Below, piece after piece: positions 25,001-33,218 of a stretch of 47,267 bases of DNA. Made by a program: the position numbers and the translations under genes. Numbering within the stretch: the first letter of the stretch is position 1; every line of letters starts with the position of its first letter. The notes below the pieces were generated by a model. The model saw only the letters and a list, made by a program, of their open reading frames with translations. It did no database searches and was not told the DNA's origin. Source of the DNA: Bacteroidia bacterium (GTDB lineage Bacteria > Bacteroidota > Bacteroidia > UKL13-3); assembly GCA_020049855.1 (NCBI GenBank), contig JAGVLJ010000031.1, forward strand, positions 1 to 47,267, read 5' to 3'.

Positions 25001-26513
25001 GCTTGGCGTAGGTACTTGGACCGGGCCTTCTGTAAATACACCAAACAAAACCTTTAACCCAAAAACAGCTCCATATGGAATGAATATCATCCAATATAGT
25101 TTCACAAACGATACCGGTTGTACTACATCGGATACCACCTTTATTATTGTTAATAAACTTCCAAACACACAACTTGCTGATCAACCTGATATTTGCGAAG
25201 ACGCTGGAACAATTGTTTTAAAAGGTAACAAGCCTAGTTTAGGAACAGGCACCTACATTGTAAATACCTTTACTACTGGCAACTCCTTTAGTGCGAAACC
25301 GAATGGAAACCCAAATCCGGCTAATCCTGTAAACTACGGAATGAATTACGTTACATATAGTTTTACCGACAATAATGGATGTAAAAAAGAGGCTAAAGAC
25401 AGTTTCGATATTCAAGTATTACCCAAAGTAAAAATTCTAAACCCAGGCCCACTTTGCGAAGGATTTCCGTTTACCCTGCAAGGCTCAATGACCAATACGT
25501 CCTCTTTCAGATGGTCAGTAATTGGAGACGGTAAATACTACTTTGGAACCCCAACACAATACGACACAACCAGTACTGATACCGTAGTTGGTTATATTCC
25601 TGGATTACAAGACGTGTTCAACGGCTCATTTATTGTAATCCTTCGTTCAACCGATAATAAGTTATGCCCGGCATCCTATGACCAGTCATTTGTAAAAATT
25701 AACCGCAATCCCATTGGCGACTTTACCGCCAAGCAAGAAGGTTGTGAACCATTTCCTACTACCTTTTTCGGAAATTTCGAAGATGCTGATTCTATCATAT
25801 GGGATTTTGGTGACGGAACCACTAGAATAGGTGGCGAAACAGTTCCACATATGTATGATAAAGCACGCGGTATCCCATATGATGTAAGCGTAAGACTTGT
25901 TTCGGTTGATGGTTGTGACACCGTGTTATCCAAACCTTTGTTTATTAAAGTAAATATTAGTCCTACTGCCAAGTTTGAACCAAATCCCCGCAAATCAACT
26001 GTTGCATTGCCTCGATTTACTTTTATCAATAAGAGTGATCTGAGAGGTTTACCAATTGACAGCGTTATTTTCTCGTGGGATTTTGGCGACCCGAAAACAG
26101 ATTTTGACACTTCAAGCCGCTACAGTCCAACTTACACTTACCCTACTGATACTGGAGTTTACGAAATAAGAATGAACATAGTAACCGTAGATGGATGTAA
26201 AGCTGAGGCCATTGATTATGTAAAAATTGATCCGGACATTACGGTATTTGCTCCTACCGCTTTCCGCCCTCAAAGTCGAAAAGAACAAAACCAACGCTTT
26301 TATGTAGTTGTTGACGGGCAAAAAACCTTCCATGTGGATATTTTCAATCGATGGGGAGAGTTGGTTTATGCGTCTGATGATCCTGAGGAAGGATGGGATG
26401 GTAAGTATAAAGGTATAGACGTTCAACAGGATGTATTTGCTTGGCAAGTAACAGTAATCAGTTTTAATGGAACCCCTTATAAATACAGCGGAACCGTTAC
26501 CCTCTTGCGTTAA
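22029..26513 (+). CDS. large secreted Ig/PKD-like protein with T9SS type B C-terminal domain
   Basis: The 1494-residue exoprotein has a signal peptide (MKKLLFTLSLVLTIWGFSSQ ... FAFA). The N-terminal region begins SHMAGSDMEFKCLGKDTYQI and is Cys-rich (CCWIRVTYQECCRNGN), a signature of a Bacteroidota exoprotein family typified by 'ASHxxGGEITY' starts. Several Ig-like modules follow. Two clear PKD modules lie near the end (IIWDFGDGTTRIG; VIFSWDFGDPKTD), then a type B sorting domain (VFAPTAFRP ... IFNRWGELVYAS ... YSGTVTLLR). The sorting domain lacks the usual FTPNGDGxND core, having AFRPQSRKEQNQRFYV instead. The likely role is a surface or released adhesive protein. A perfect 27-base-pair hairpin terminator follows directly. 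Confidence 0.88.
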   Translation: MKKLLFTLSLVLTIWGFSSQFAFASHMAGSDMEFKCLGKDTYQIVLRVYRDCTGIPINATPQITFTPEAPCTQGTRTVTMTRTLVRPVRFMCGGQKNICEGGAFPFGMEENRFEVTVIFNNLWSGGLDSTCCWIRVTYQECCRNGNITNIPGSNFYIDAELNRCVTPCNSSPQISNYPVAVVCAGQGFWFNNGILDTLNYDSISYELADPLGSTNSPTGWLNGFSKEKPFNFLGFPNYQLPFPAGFNLNKTNGDLGFTPMGQQQPVLAFQITEWRKINGVYQKIGVTRRDVQFYTYQCPPNNPPEIEVNGSKAGPWSYTICAGQTLCLNIKATDKDTVSPKSDTTLLSWNRGIPGATWTNVNSPKKLIRWDEAVFCWTPPASYASTLPYYFTVKGEDDNCPVPGTSTRAIGIRVKPSPEGTITKTPLGCSKYYFDVTVTNQNKLSQTPSFLWTIPNVGNGNFNAINAVNYNAKTIPSHTFANGGTYVVRLRMEGDQCVNFLFDTVYVDSPVKAIASPDTFVCIGNTQSLSASAKNGTLPYKFKWITGNSADTLTTLTIANNQTTKTYVIEVTDSFSCVSRDSVVLEVKPLPYVNVGPDKRICFADSAVFDAGDNQTKGLISYEWITPDGSRSSQLIYAKDSGQYMIKVIDSFRCEQRDTALLFVNRQVVANAGPNDSICINNATTFRGSGGQTYEWREIGSLGVISTADTLFKNPTQPGITDITLKVTVTYGNVTCASMDTTTLVANPLPTISFTNKSPGFCIDSNWLDPGTKSGAQPSATGRNKYGWYGGWWTISDLSKSQCFDRDSNSSTFGYVRLSCLGVSPQDASGNFVPWKVTYHYINSNGCYSKDSIDVTIYPLPFVTIGADKSICQNDNPFQIYPYPNTGVGTKWMNPPSPYDANDPNSIIEYNPLGRIHTFYPKRAVEDTTYTLIYEATTQYPKAQCKNTDTAFYYIRPIPKVDAGRLPDACEDASLVDLPTKSGAKVLPVNMLGVGTWTGPSVNTPNKTFNPKTAPYGMNIIQYSFTNDTGCTTSDTTFIIVNKLPNTQLADQPDICEDAGTIVLKGNKPSLGTGTYIVNTFTTGNSFSAKPNGNPNPANPVNYGMNYVTYSFTDNNGCKKEAKDSFDIQVLPKVKILNPGPLCEGFPFTLQGSMTNTSSFRWSVIGDGKYYFGTPTQYDTTSTDTVVGYIPGLQDVFNGSFIVILRSTDNKLCPASYDQSFVKINRNPIGDFTAKQEGCEPFPTTFFGNFEDADSIIWDFGDGTTRIGGETVPHMYDKARGIPYDVSVRLVSVDGCDTVLSKPLFIKVNISPTAKFEPNPRKSTVALPRFTFINKSDLRGLPIDSVIFSWDFGDPKTDFDTSSRYSPTYTYPTDTGVYEIRMNIVTVDGCKAEAIDYVKIDPDITVFAPTAFRPQSRKEQNQRFYVVVDGQKTFHVDIFNRWGELVYASDDPEEGWDGKYKGIDVQQDVFAWQVTVISFNGTPYKYSGTVTLLR

Positions 26514-26517
26514 CAAT

Positions 26518-26576
26518 TAAAATAATCCAAATAAAAAAGGGCTCTTGAGGAGCCCTTTTTTATTTGGATTATTTTA
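26518..26576 (+). terminator. strong intrinsic terminator, 27-bp perfect stem
   Basis: Left arm 26518-26544 and right arm 26550-26576 pair without a mismatch around a 5-base loop (TTGAG). The inner part is GGGCTC/GAGCCC flanked by A6/T6, so it has a U tract in both orientations. It starts five bases after the exoprotein stop. Confidence 0.92.
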
Positions 26577-26648
26577 CAGATAATTCGCCTTTACCAAAGT
26601 ATGGATAACTCTTCTTTCACACAAGGTAGCAGATGTGTCCAAAAAATG

Positions 26649-26656
26649 TACCTTTG
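26649..26656 (+). promoter_or_regulatory. -7 promoter element of carB
   Basis: TACCTTTG followed by CC fits the TAnnTTTG consensus exactly. It lies 36 bases before the GTG at 26693 and inside the longer open frame from 26633, which argues that the upstream ATG is not used. No good -33 TTTG is present. Confidence 0.4.
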
Positions 26657-26692
26657 CCCAATTTAATTTTACACCATTTAACTTTTTATCAA

Positions 26693-29509
26693 GTGCCAAA
26701 AGACCCAAGTATTAAATCGGTATTAATTATAGGAAGCGGCCCCATTATCATTGGCCAGGCGTGCGAATTTGACTATTCAGGAAGTCAGGCCTCCCGTTCC
26801 TTAAAAGAAGAGGGAATAGAAGTTACCCTGATTAACAGCAATCCGGCCACTATTATGACCGATAAGGTAACGGCCGATCATATTTATCTTCTACCATTAA
26901 CGGTTGATTCCATTATTCAAATTTTAGAAGAACGGAAAATTGATGCGGTTTTACCTACCATGGGCGGACAAACTGCCTTAAATCTGGCAATTGAAGCAAA
27001 TGAATTGGGGGTATGGCAAAAATACGGAGTGCGAATGATTGGTGTTGACGTACATGCTATCCAAACAACCGAAGACAGGGAAAAATTCAGACAACTGATG
27101 GTGAAAATCGGAATTCCGGTAGCTCCATCAAAAACAGCTACCTCCTTTTTGGAAGGAAAAGAAATTGCACAAGATATAGGATTTCCGTTGGTGATAAGAC
27201 CCTCATTTACGTTGGGAGGAACCGGTGGGAGTTTTGTTCACAAAAAAGAAGAATTTGAAGCGGCACTTATGAGGGGATTACAAGCCTCTCCAACCCACGA
27301 AGTACTCGTAGAAAAGGCAGTTTTAGGATGGAAAGAATATGAGTTAGAGCTTTTGCGCGACAATAATGATAACGTATGTATTATCTGCTCTATTGAAAAC
27401 TTTGACCCAATGGGTATTCATACTGGTGATTCTATTACCGTTGCCCCGGCAATGACATTAAGCGACACCTGTTATCAATCTATGCGCGATATGGCCATCA
27501 AAATGATGCGTTCTATTGGAAATTTTGCAGGAGGATGCAACGTACAGTTTGCCGTTAACCCCGAAAATGAAGAACTAATATCCATTGAAATTAACCCACG
27601 GGTATCCCGTTCCTCAGCTTTAGCATCAAAAGCAACCGGCTACCCTATAGCCAAAATAGCATCAAAGCTAGCCATTGGATACAATTTAGATGAATTAAAC
27701 AATCCGGTTACCAAAACAACTTCGGCTTATTTTGAACCAGCCCTCGACTATGTAATCGTCAAAATTCCAAGATGGAATTTTGATAAATTTAAAGGAGCCG
27801 ACAAGGAATTGGGCCTACAAATGAAATCGGTAGGTGAAGTGATGGGCATTGGCCGCACTTTTATTGAAGCATTACAAAAGGCCTGTCAGTCGCTTGAAAT
27901 TGGCCGATCAGGATTGGGTGCTGACGGTAAACAATTGCGAAATCTTGAAGAAATAGCCCATAGTTTACAACACCCTTCCTGGAATCGTTTGTTTCATATA
28001 AAGGATGCATTTAGCTTGGGGGTTCCTATCTCTTCCGTTGAAAAAATGACACGGATTGACCGATGGTTTTTGACACAAATTCAGGACTTGGTAAGACTTG
28101 AAACAGAATTAAAGCGTTTTAATCTTTCAAATATTCCACGTGAACTTTTTTCAGAAGTAAAGGAAAAAGGATTCTCAGACGAACAAATTGCCTGGATACT
28201 TCAAAACGTAACTGAAGAAGATGTTTACAAACGAAGAAAAGAGCTTGGCATAAAGCGAGTGTATAAAACTGTTGATACATGTGCTGCCGAATTTCCTTCT
28301 CCCACCAATTATTTCTATTCAACTTTTGACGGGGAAAATGAATCGGTTGTAACGAATAAAAAGAAAATAATTGTTTTGGGATCAGGCCCTAACCGTATAG
28401 GACAGGGAATTGAATTCGACTATAGCTGTGTACATGGGTTGCTAGCCGCAAAAGAATGTGGGTTTGAAGCCATCATGATCAATTGCAACCCCGAAACCGT
28501 TTCTACCGATTTTGACATGGCAGACAAACTCTATTTTGAACCCGTATTTTGGGAACATTTGAGAGAAATAATAGAATTAGAAAAGCCAGAGGGTGTAATT
28601 GTACAACTTGGTGGTCAAACTGCCCTTAAGCTTTCCAAAAAACTCGAAGAACATGGCATTAAAATCATAGGTACTACTTTTCGAGATATGGACATTGCAG
28701 AAGACCGTGGTTTCTTTTCCGATCTGCTTAAAGAAATGAATATTCCATATCCCAAATACGGTGTTGCTGAAACTGCTGAAGAAGCAATAGAGGTAGCTTC
28801 ACAGGTAGGTTTCCCGGTTTTAGTTAGACCTTCGTATGTATTAGGTGGGCAAGGAATGAAAATTGTAATCAACAATGAAGAATTGGAAAGTGCTGTAATT
28901 GGGTTGCTAGGTGACTTACCCGGAAACAGAGTACTGATTGACCACTTTTTGGATCGTGCCGAAGAAGCAGAAGTTGATTGTATTTGCGATGGAGAGGATG
29001 TACACATTATTGGCATGATGGAACACATTGAACCTGCCGGTATTCACTCAGGAGATTCATGTGCGGTACTTCCCCCCTTCAGTTTAAGCGAAAATGTAAA
29101 AAAACAAATGGAAGATTACTCTATTAAGCTCTCTCATTCGTTAAAAGTAAAGGGGTTACTCAATATTCAATTTGCTATAAAAGATGAGAAAGTTTACGTA
29201 ATAGAAGCCAATCCCCGTGCATCCAGAACGGTGCCCTTCATTGCAAAAGCCTATGATGTACCGTATATAAACATTGCCACCAAAGTAATGTTGGGGGTTA
29301 AAAAACTTAAAGATTTTACAATTGAAGAAAAACTTACGGGATACGCTATTAAAGAGCCGGTATTTTCTTTTAATAAATTCATTGGTGTAAATAAAGAATT
29401 AGGCCCAGAAATGAAATCAACCGGAGAAGCAATTCGTTTTATTAAAGATTTAAGCGACCCGTTCTTCCGAAATCTATATAAAGAAAAATCAATGTACCTG
29501 AGTAAATAA
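26693..29509 (+). CDS. carB: carbamoyl-phosphate synthase large subunit, lacking the C-terminal MGS domain
   Basis: CarB makes carbamoyl phosphate from bicarbonate, ATP and ammonia supplied by CarA, feeding pyrimidine and arginine synthesis. Both halves are present, each with its preATP-grasp motif (SGPIIIGQACEFDYSG; SGPNRIGQGIEFDYS) and ATP-grasp core (RPSFTLGGTGG; RPSYVLGGQGM; metal-binding EINPRVSRSSALASKATG and EANPRASRTVPFIAKA). It ends soon after PEMKSTGEAIRFIKDLSDPF, about 938 residues, while the E. coli enzyme is 1073, so the allosteric MGS-like domain is absent. The frame can start at 26633, but V21 is a GTG that gives the canonical start VPKDPSIKSVLIIG and lies downstream of a -7 element; I chose it. 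carA is not in the window. Confidence 0.95.
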   Translation: MPKDPSIKSVLIIGSGPIIIGQACEFDYSGSQASRSLKEEGIEVTLINSNPATIMTDKVTADHIYLLPLTVDSIIQILEERKIDAVLPTMGGQTALNLAIEANELGVWQKYGVRMIGVDVHAIQTTEDREKFRQLMVKIGIPVAPSKTATSFLEGKEIAQDIGFPLVIRPSFTLGGTGGSFVHKKEEFEAALMRGLQASPTHEVLVEKAVLGWKEYELELLRDNNDNVCIICSIENFDPMGIHTGDSITVAPAMTLSDTCYQSMRDMAIKMMRSIGNFAGGCNVQFAVNPENEELISIEINPRVSRSSALASKATGYPIAKIASKLAIGYNLDELNNPVTKTTSAYFEPALDYVIVKIPRWNFDKFKGADKELGLQMKSVGEVMGIGRTFIEALQKACQSLEIGRSGLGADGKQLRNLEEIAHSLQHPSWNRLFHIKDAFSLGVPISSVEKMTRIDRWFLTQIQDLVRLETELKRFNLSNIPRELFSEVKEKGFSDEQIAWILQNVTEEDVYKRRKELGIKRVYKTVDTCAAEFPSPTNYFYSTFDGENESVVTNKKKIIVLGSGPNRIGQGIEFDYSCVHGLLAAKECGFEAIMINCNPETVSTDFDMADKLYFEPVFWEHLREIIELEKPEGVIVQLGGQTALKLSKKLEEHGIKIIGTTFRDMDIAEDRGFFSDLLKEMNIPYPKYGVAETAEEAIEVASQVGFPVLVRPSYVLGGQGMKIVINNEELESAVIGLLGDLPGNRVLIDHFLDRAEEAEVDCICDGEDVHIIGMMEHIEPAGIHSGDSCAVLPPFSLSENVKKQMEDYSIKLSHSLKVKGLLNIQFAIKDEKVYVIEANPRASRTVPFIAKAYDVPYINIATKVMLGVKKLKDFTIEEKLTGYAIKEPVFSFNKFIGVNKELGPEMKSTGEAIRFIKDLSDPFFRNLYKEKSMYLSK

Positions 29510-29510
29510 A

Positions 29511-29753
29511 ATGATCAAATTTTTACTTACCTCCATTGCTGTTATTTTTCTTGTGAGGATGTTGATACGACTACTCACACAAGGTTTTAATGTAAAAATT
29601 GAGAAACATTATTATTACCACCATACCCCAAAACAGGAAGCACAAAAGCACGAAGGCTATACTACACTAAACCAAAACACAGCCGAGGGCAAACAAGTGA
29701 AATACTCCGAAACTGAAGGCGAATACGTACCGTATGAAGAAGTAAAAGAATGA
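29511..29753 (+). CDS. DUF4834 family small membrane protein
   Basis: The 80-residue protein has one N-terminal membrane segment (FLLTSIAVIFLVRMLIRLL), then FNVKIEKHYYYHH and an acidic C-terminal tail ending EGEYVPYEEVKE. This matches the DUF4834 pattern known only from Bacteroidota. The function is unknown. It starts two bases after the carB stop and its own stop overlaps the next start (ATGA), so it is translated within the carB operon. The tail is likely cytoplasmic or periplasmic and soluble; the Tyr/His cluster could bind ligands but this is a guess. Confidence 0.78.
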   Translation: MIKFLLTSIAVIFLVRMLIRLLTQGFNVKIEKHYYYHHTPKQEAQKHEGYTTLNQNTAEGKQVKYSETEGEYVPYEEVKE

Positions 29754-30493
29754 ACCGCCTAATCAGAAAATTACTTGCCGCCTTTTTAGGTACCGAAAAA
29801 TACCTTGAAGTTGTTAGCTCATCTTACATCCACATGGTAAATGCCGGAATAATGGCTCAGAAATATCCCGAACTTTTCTTTCTTGATAAAATTATAAAAC
29901 CGGAATATCACTGCATTGATTTGGGAGCAAATGTTGGCTACTACTCTACCCGGCTTTCAAAGCTCACCCGAAAAAGCGGAAAAATATATGCCGTAGAACC
30001 CGTTACTCTTTTTCGCAATCTTCTTGAAAAAAATCTTAAAAAGTTTGATTGCAACAATGTAGAACTGATTGCATATGCACTGGGTTCCGAAAATAAAGCA
30101 ATTAAAATGGGAACCCCTGAAATTGCAGGTGTTTTTCGACATGGACTTACTAAAATAATTGATTCCCCTTCGGAAAATTTTGCCCAAACATATGAAGTGC
30201 AAATGAGGTTGCCGGATGAACTCTTTCAAAATTTATCCAGACTTGACTATATAAAATGTGATGTAGAGGGTTATGAAGTACATATTTTCCCTTTTTTCAC
30301 CAAAACCTTATCCCGATTTCATCCATTGATTCAAATGGAAATTTCCACTGTCAATAACAGGAAACAAATTTTCGATATTCTGCTCCCATTAGGTTACAAG
30401 ATATTTGGACTTGCTGATAATTCACTTACTGAACTAACCGAAATGCAAGCGTTATATTACAATAAAGGTGATTTTTATTTTAAGTGCGATTAA
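29750..30493 (+). CDS. FkbM family methyltransferase
   Basis: The 247-residue SAM-dependent methyltransferase has motif I CIDLGANVGYYSTRLS, the acidic strand-2 end IYAVEPVTLFRNLLEKNL, NVELIAYALGSENKAI, and the FkbM hallmark LDYIKCDVEGYEVHIF followed by PLIQMEIS. FkbM enzymes O-methylate macrolides, sugars or glycans; in Bacteroidota they are often near polysaccharide genes. No glycosyltransferase is next to it here. The start overlaps the DUF4834 stop in ATGA. It converges on the DUF4468 gene with 11 bases between stops and no hairpin. Confidence 0.88.
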   Translation: MNRLIRKLLAAFLGTEKYLEVVSSSYIHMVNAGIMAQKYPELFFLDKIIKPEYHCIDLGANVGYYSTRLSKLTRKSGKIYAVEPVTLFRNLLEKNLKKFDCNNVELIAYALGSENKAIKMGTPEIAGVFRHGLTKIIDSPSENFAQTYEVQMRLPDELFQNLSRLDYIKCDVEGYEVHIFPFFTKTLSRFHPLIQMEISTVNNRKQIFDILLPLGYKIFGLADNSLTELTEMQALYYNKGDFYFKCD

Positions 30494-30504
30494 CTCGCCA
30501 TATT

Positions 30505-31185
30505 CTACCAATCATCTTCATCAACAATGATTGGATCTTTCATCAATTTTTTGAAAACTTCAATCATTCGTTTTAGGTCGGCATCAGCCCCACGAAGAAC
30601 AGCATCTGCATTTTTTACATTGGTTGAAGTGGTATTATAATACTCAAAATATGTTTTGGTTGGAATAGTGTTTTTATCTCCGGCAGTAATTTTACTCTCG
30701 TTTACCAAGTTCGAAATAGTGTATTTGTAACGTCCTTCTTTAATCCATAGGGTCATTTTAAATTTATGATACCCCACACTCAATTTCGAGTACTTATTCG
30801 TATAAGTATAAGCATCAATATAGCCGTTTATCACCAGCTTGGCGTTTTCTTTGTCAACCTCAAAAATATCTTTTGGTTTCTCCCCGTTTTTTGCAAAGTT
30901 AGCCATTGCCCATCTTTTAGCTCGTTTGTATAATGAGTCGGAAAGCGACTCGGACTGCTCAATTATTTCCGTGTAAGTTACCAGCATGGTTATCGAATCA
31001 ACGGGTAACACCATGCGTATAAATGGTTTTGCAGCCGGTCTTTTTACAGTAGTCGTACTTTGTGAATCGCTGTTATCCTGCTGCTGATTCACATCTGTAA
31101 ATATATCTTGCTCATCATTATTTTGAGCATAGGCAAGGCTACTCCAAAGAAGAAAAGATGCACTAAGAAAAAGGAGTTTTTTCAT
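30505..31185 (-). CDS. DUF4468 domain secreted protein
   Basis: The 226-residue protein has a signal peptide (MKKLLFLSASFLLWSSLAYA-QNN), a low-complexity Q/D/S-rich linker (about 21-48), then the DUF4468 'TBP-like' domain: VLPVDSITMLVTYTEIIEQS, SLYKRAKRWAMANF, KLVINGYID, and SVGYHKFKMTLWIKEGRYKYTISNL. This domain pattern (start with LPVD, then YxRAKxW, then a beta strand rich in basic and aromatic residues) is found in many exported Bacteroidota proteins of unknown function. The acidic C-terminus is DPIIVDEDDW. It is divergent from the second M1 peptidase gene. Confidence 0.82.
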   Translation of the reverse strand: MKKLLFLSASFLLWSSLAYAQNNDEQDIFTDVNQQQDNSDSQSTTTVKRPAAKPFIRMVLPVDSITMLVTYTEIIEQSESLSDSLYKRAKRWAMANFAKNGEKPKDIFEVDKENAKLVINGYIDAYTYTNKYSKLSVGYHKFKMTLWIKEGRYKYTISNLVNESKITAGDKNTIPTKTYFEYYNTTSTNVKNADAVLRGADADLKRMIEVFKKLMKDPIIVDEDDW

Positions 31186-31243
31186 TGAAAATTCGTTTTA
31201 TGGGTTGGGTGTTCTATTATTGTGCCAATAAAAAATTTGGCTT

Positions 31244-31251
31244 CAAAAATA
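31244..31251 (-). promoter_or_regulatory. -7 promoter element of the DUF4468 gene
   Basis: On the minus strand TATTTTTG matches TAnnTTTG exactly, 58 bases before the ATG at 31185. A TTTC lies about 18 bases upstream as a weak -33 element. A small GCCAA/TTGGC hairpin (31224-31241) lies in the leader. Confidence 0.35.
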
Positions 31252-31328
31252 CATGTTTCAATCAATACCGAAAATACTATTTTCATACGAAATAACTAAC
31301 ACCACTCTTATTAAAAAAATAACTATTA

Positions 31329-33212
31329 ATGAACTCATTTTCAAACCTTAAATATCTCATATGTGCCGCGTTGGTCTTTTTTTTTCTTATAGGTTGCTTA
31401 AAAAGCAATCCTAACGGGAAGATTGAGCAAGGGAAAAAAACCATTCTTGATCCACACTCTTTTGCCCAAACAAATAGTGTTTTGGTAAAACATTTAAAAT
31501 TAGCACTTGAAGTTAATTTCAGCGAACAAATTTTGAAAGGGTGGGCCGAATGGATCATCGGTGCAAATACAAATGACACCCTGATTCTGGATACTCGCGA
31601 CCTTAAAATAAGTGCCGTCTTTTTGGACAACGATAGCAACTTGACACCATTCTCCCTGGGACAAAAAGACTCTATTTTGGGAGAGGCACTGATTATTCCA
31701 ATTCATAAAAACACTCAAAAAGTTAAAATAGTTTACCAAACCTCTGTTCAGGCGGCTGCTTTGCAATGGTTAAATCCTTCACAAACTAAAGGCAAACACT
31801 TACCATTTCTTTACACACAGTCGCAAGCCATTCTGGCTCGTTCCTGGATACCATGCATGGATAGTCCGGGAATTAAATTTACGTATGATGCCGAAATTAA
31901 AGTGCCTGCCAACCTGATGGCGCTGATGAGTGCCGAAAACGACACCGCTCTTCATTCAAACGGGGTCTATCATTTTTCAATGCCCTATCCAATCCCATCC
32001 TATCTCATGGCACTTGCAGTTGGTAATCTTCAATACAAATCCTTAGGTAAAAACTGCGGAGTTTACAGCGAACCAGAAACCATAAAAGAAGCGGCCTATG
32101 AATTTGCGGATATGGAGAAAATGGTTGATGCTGCGTCATCACTTTATGGCCCCTATGTCTGGGGAAAATATGATGTGGTGGTAATGCCACCCAGCTTTCC
32201 GTTTGGCGGAATGGAAAACCCTCGTCTAACTTTTGCAACACCTACTATTATCACACACGACCGATCACTGGTTGCACTTATTGCTCACGAACTTGCACAT
32301 AGCTGGAGCGGAAATTTGGTAACTAACAAAATCTGGGATGACTTTTGGCTGAATGAAGGTTTTACTGTTTATTTCGAAAACCGCATTATGGAAAACTTAT
32401 ACGGAAAAGAATATGCCGATATGCACGAAATAATTGGGTATGGCGAGTTGAAAAAAGCCCTACACGATATGGGCGAAACTAACCCAAATACCGCCTTAAA
32501 ACAAAACCTTAAAGGCATGGATCCAGATAATGCGGTAAATGATATTGCCTATGAAAAAGGGCGGTTTTTTCTATTGCACATTGAAAAAACAGTTGGAAGA
32601 GCCAAGTGGGACGCCTTTTTAAAAGAGTACTTTGCCCATTATCAATTTCAAAGCATAAGTACCGAAGATTTTCTGGTATTTCTTAATGAAAAAATAATCT
32701 GTGGTAACCAAGAATTAGCCTCAAAAATAAATGCAAAGGCCTGGATACATGAAGCAGGCCTACCAGCTAATTTTCCGACTACTAACTCAAAACTCCTAGA
32801 TGAAGCCAAACAAACTGCACTAACTTTTTCAAAAGGAGAACCTGCCATAAGTGAATCAACCATTAACTGGCACACTTTTCAATGGCTGCATTTTTTACGA
32901 AATTTGCCAAAGAAATTAACCGCTACCCAATTGACCAACCTCGACCATTATTTCCATTTCACCACAAGTAATAATTCGGAAATACTGTGTGACTGGTTTC
33001 AATTAGTTATTCAAAACAATTATAAACCGGCTTACCCTGCCATGGAAAAATTTTTAACTACTGTTGGAAGACGAAAATTTATACAACCTTTGTACACCCT
33101 TATGAAAACAACAGGACAAACAGAATTGGCATTAAAAATTTACAAAAATGCGAAACCTGGATACCACCAGGTATCCTCACATACTATTGATCAAATTTTA
33201 GTTTCAGAATAA
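31329..33212 (+). CDS. M1 family metallopeptidase, leukotriene-A4-hydrolase-like, lipoprotein
   Basis: The 627-residue zinc aminopeptidase is of the LTA4H-like branch. It has a lipoprotein signal LVFFFLIGC (Cys23), exopeptidase motif GGMEN (293-297), zinc motif HELAHSW (320-326) and third ligand LNEGFTVYFE (E343). The N-terminal domain includes RSWIPCMDSPGIKFTYDAEI, and the C-terminal helical domain is the ARM-like type of this branch. GGMEN in place of GAMEN is normal for LTA4H relatives. It is only about 72% of the length of the other M1 gene in this window, so the two are different subfamilies, not a recent duplication. It heads an operon with the TPR lipoprotein (6-base gap), FAD protein and DMT protein. 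Confidence 0.93.
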   Translation: MNSFSNLKYLICAALVFFFLIGCLKSNPNGKIEQGKKTILDPHSFAQTNSVLVKHLKLALEVNFSEQILKGWAEWIIGANTNDTLILDTRDLKISAVFLDNDSNLTPFSLGQKDSILGEALIIPIHKNTQKVKIVYQTSVQAAALQWLNPSQTKGKHLPFLYTQSQAILARSWIPCMDSPGIKFTYDAEIKVPANLMALMSAENDTALHSNGVYHFSMPYPIPSYLMALAVGNLQYKSLGKNCGVYSEPETIKEAAYEFADMEKMVDAASSLYGPYVWGKYDVVVMPPSFPFGGMENPRLTFATPTIITHDRSLVALIAHELAHSWSGNLVTNKIWDDFWLNEGFTVYFENRIMENLYGKEYADMHEIIGYGELKKALHDMGETNPNTALKQNLKGMDPDNAVNDIAYEKGRFFLLHIEKTVGRAKWDAFLKEYFAHYQFQSISTEDFLVFLNEKIICGNQELASKINAKAWIHEAGLPANFPTTNSKLLDEAKQTALTFSKGEPAISESTINWHTFQWLHFLRNLPKKLTATQLTNLDHYFHFTTSNNSEILCDWFQLVIQNNYKPAYPAMEKFLTTVGRRKFIQPLYTLMKTTGQTELALKIYKNAKPGYHQVSSHTIDQILVSE

Positions 33213-33218
33213 AACATT

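Noticed and set aside
25676-26516. Two minus-strand frames (144 and 134 codons) at the 3' end of the second exoprotein
   Set aside because: Both oppose a well-supported gene with T9SS domain motifs and have no family-like sequence.
31224-31241. GCCAA/TTGGC hairpin in the leader of the DUF4468 gene as a riboswitch
   Set aside because: Five pairs only, with no conserved riboswitch core.
8030-33212. The two M1 peptidases as a recent tandem-type duplication
   Set aside because: They differ in length (866 versus 627), exopeptidase motif (GAMEN versus GGMEN) and C-terminal architecture, so they are separate subfamilies.
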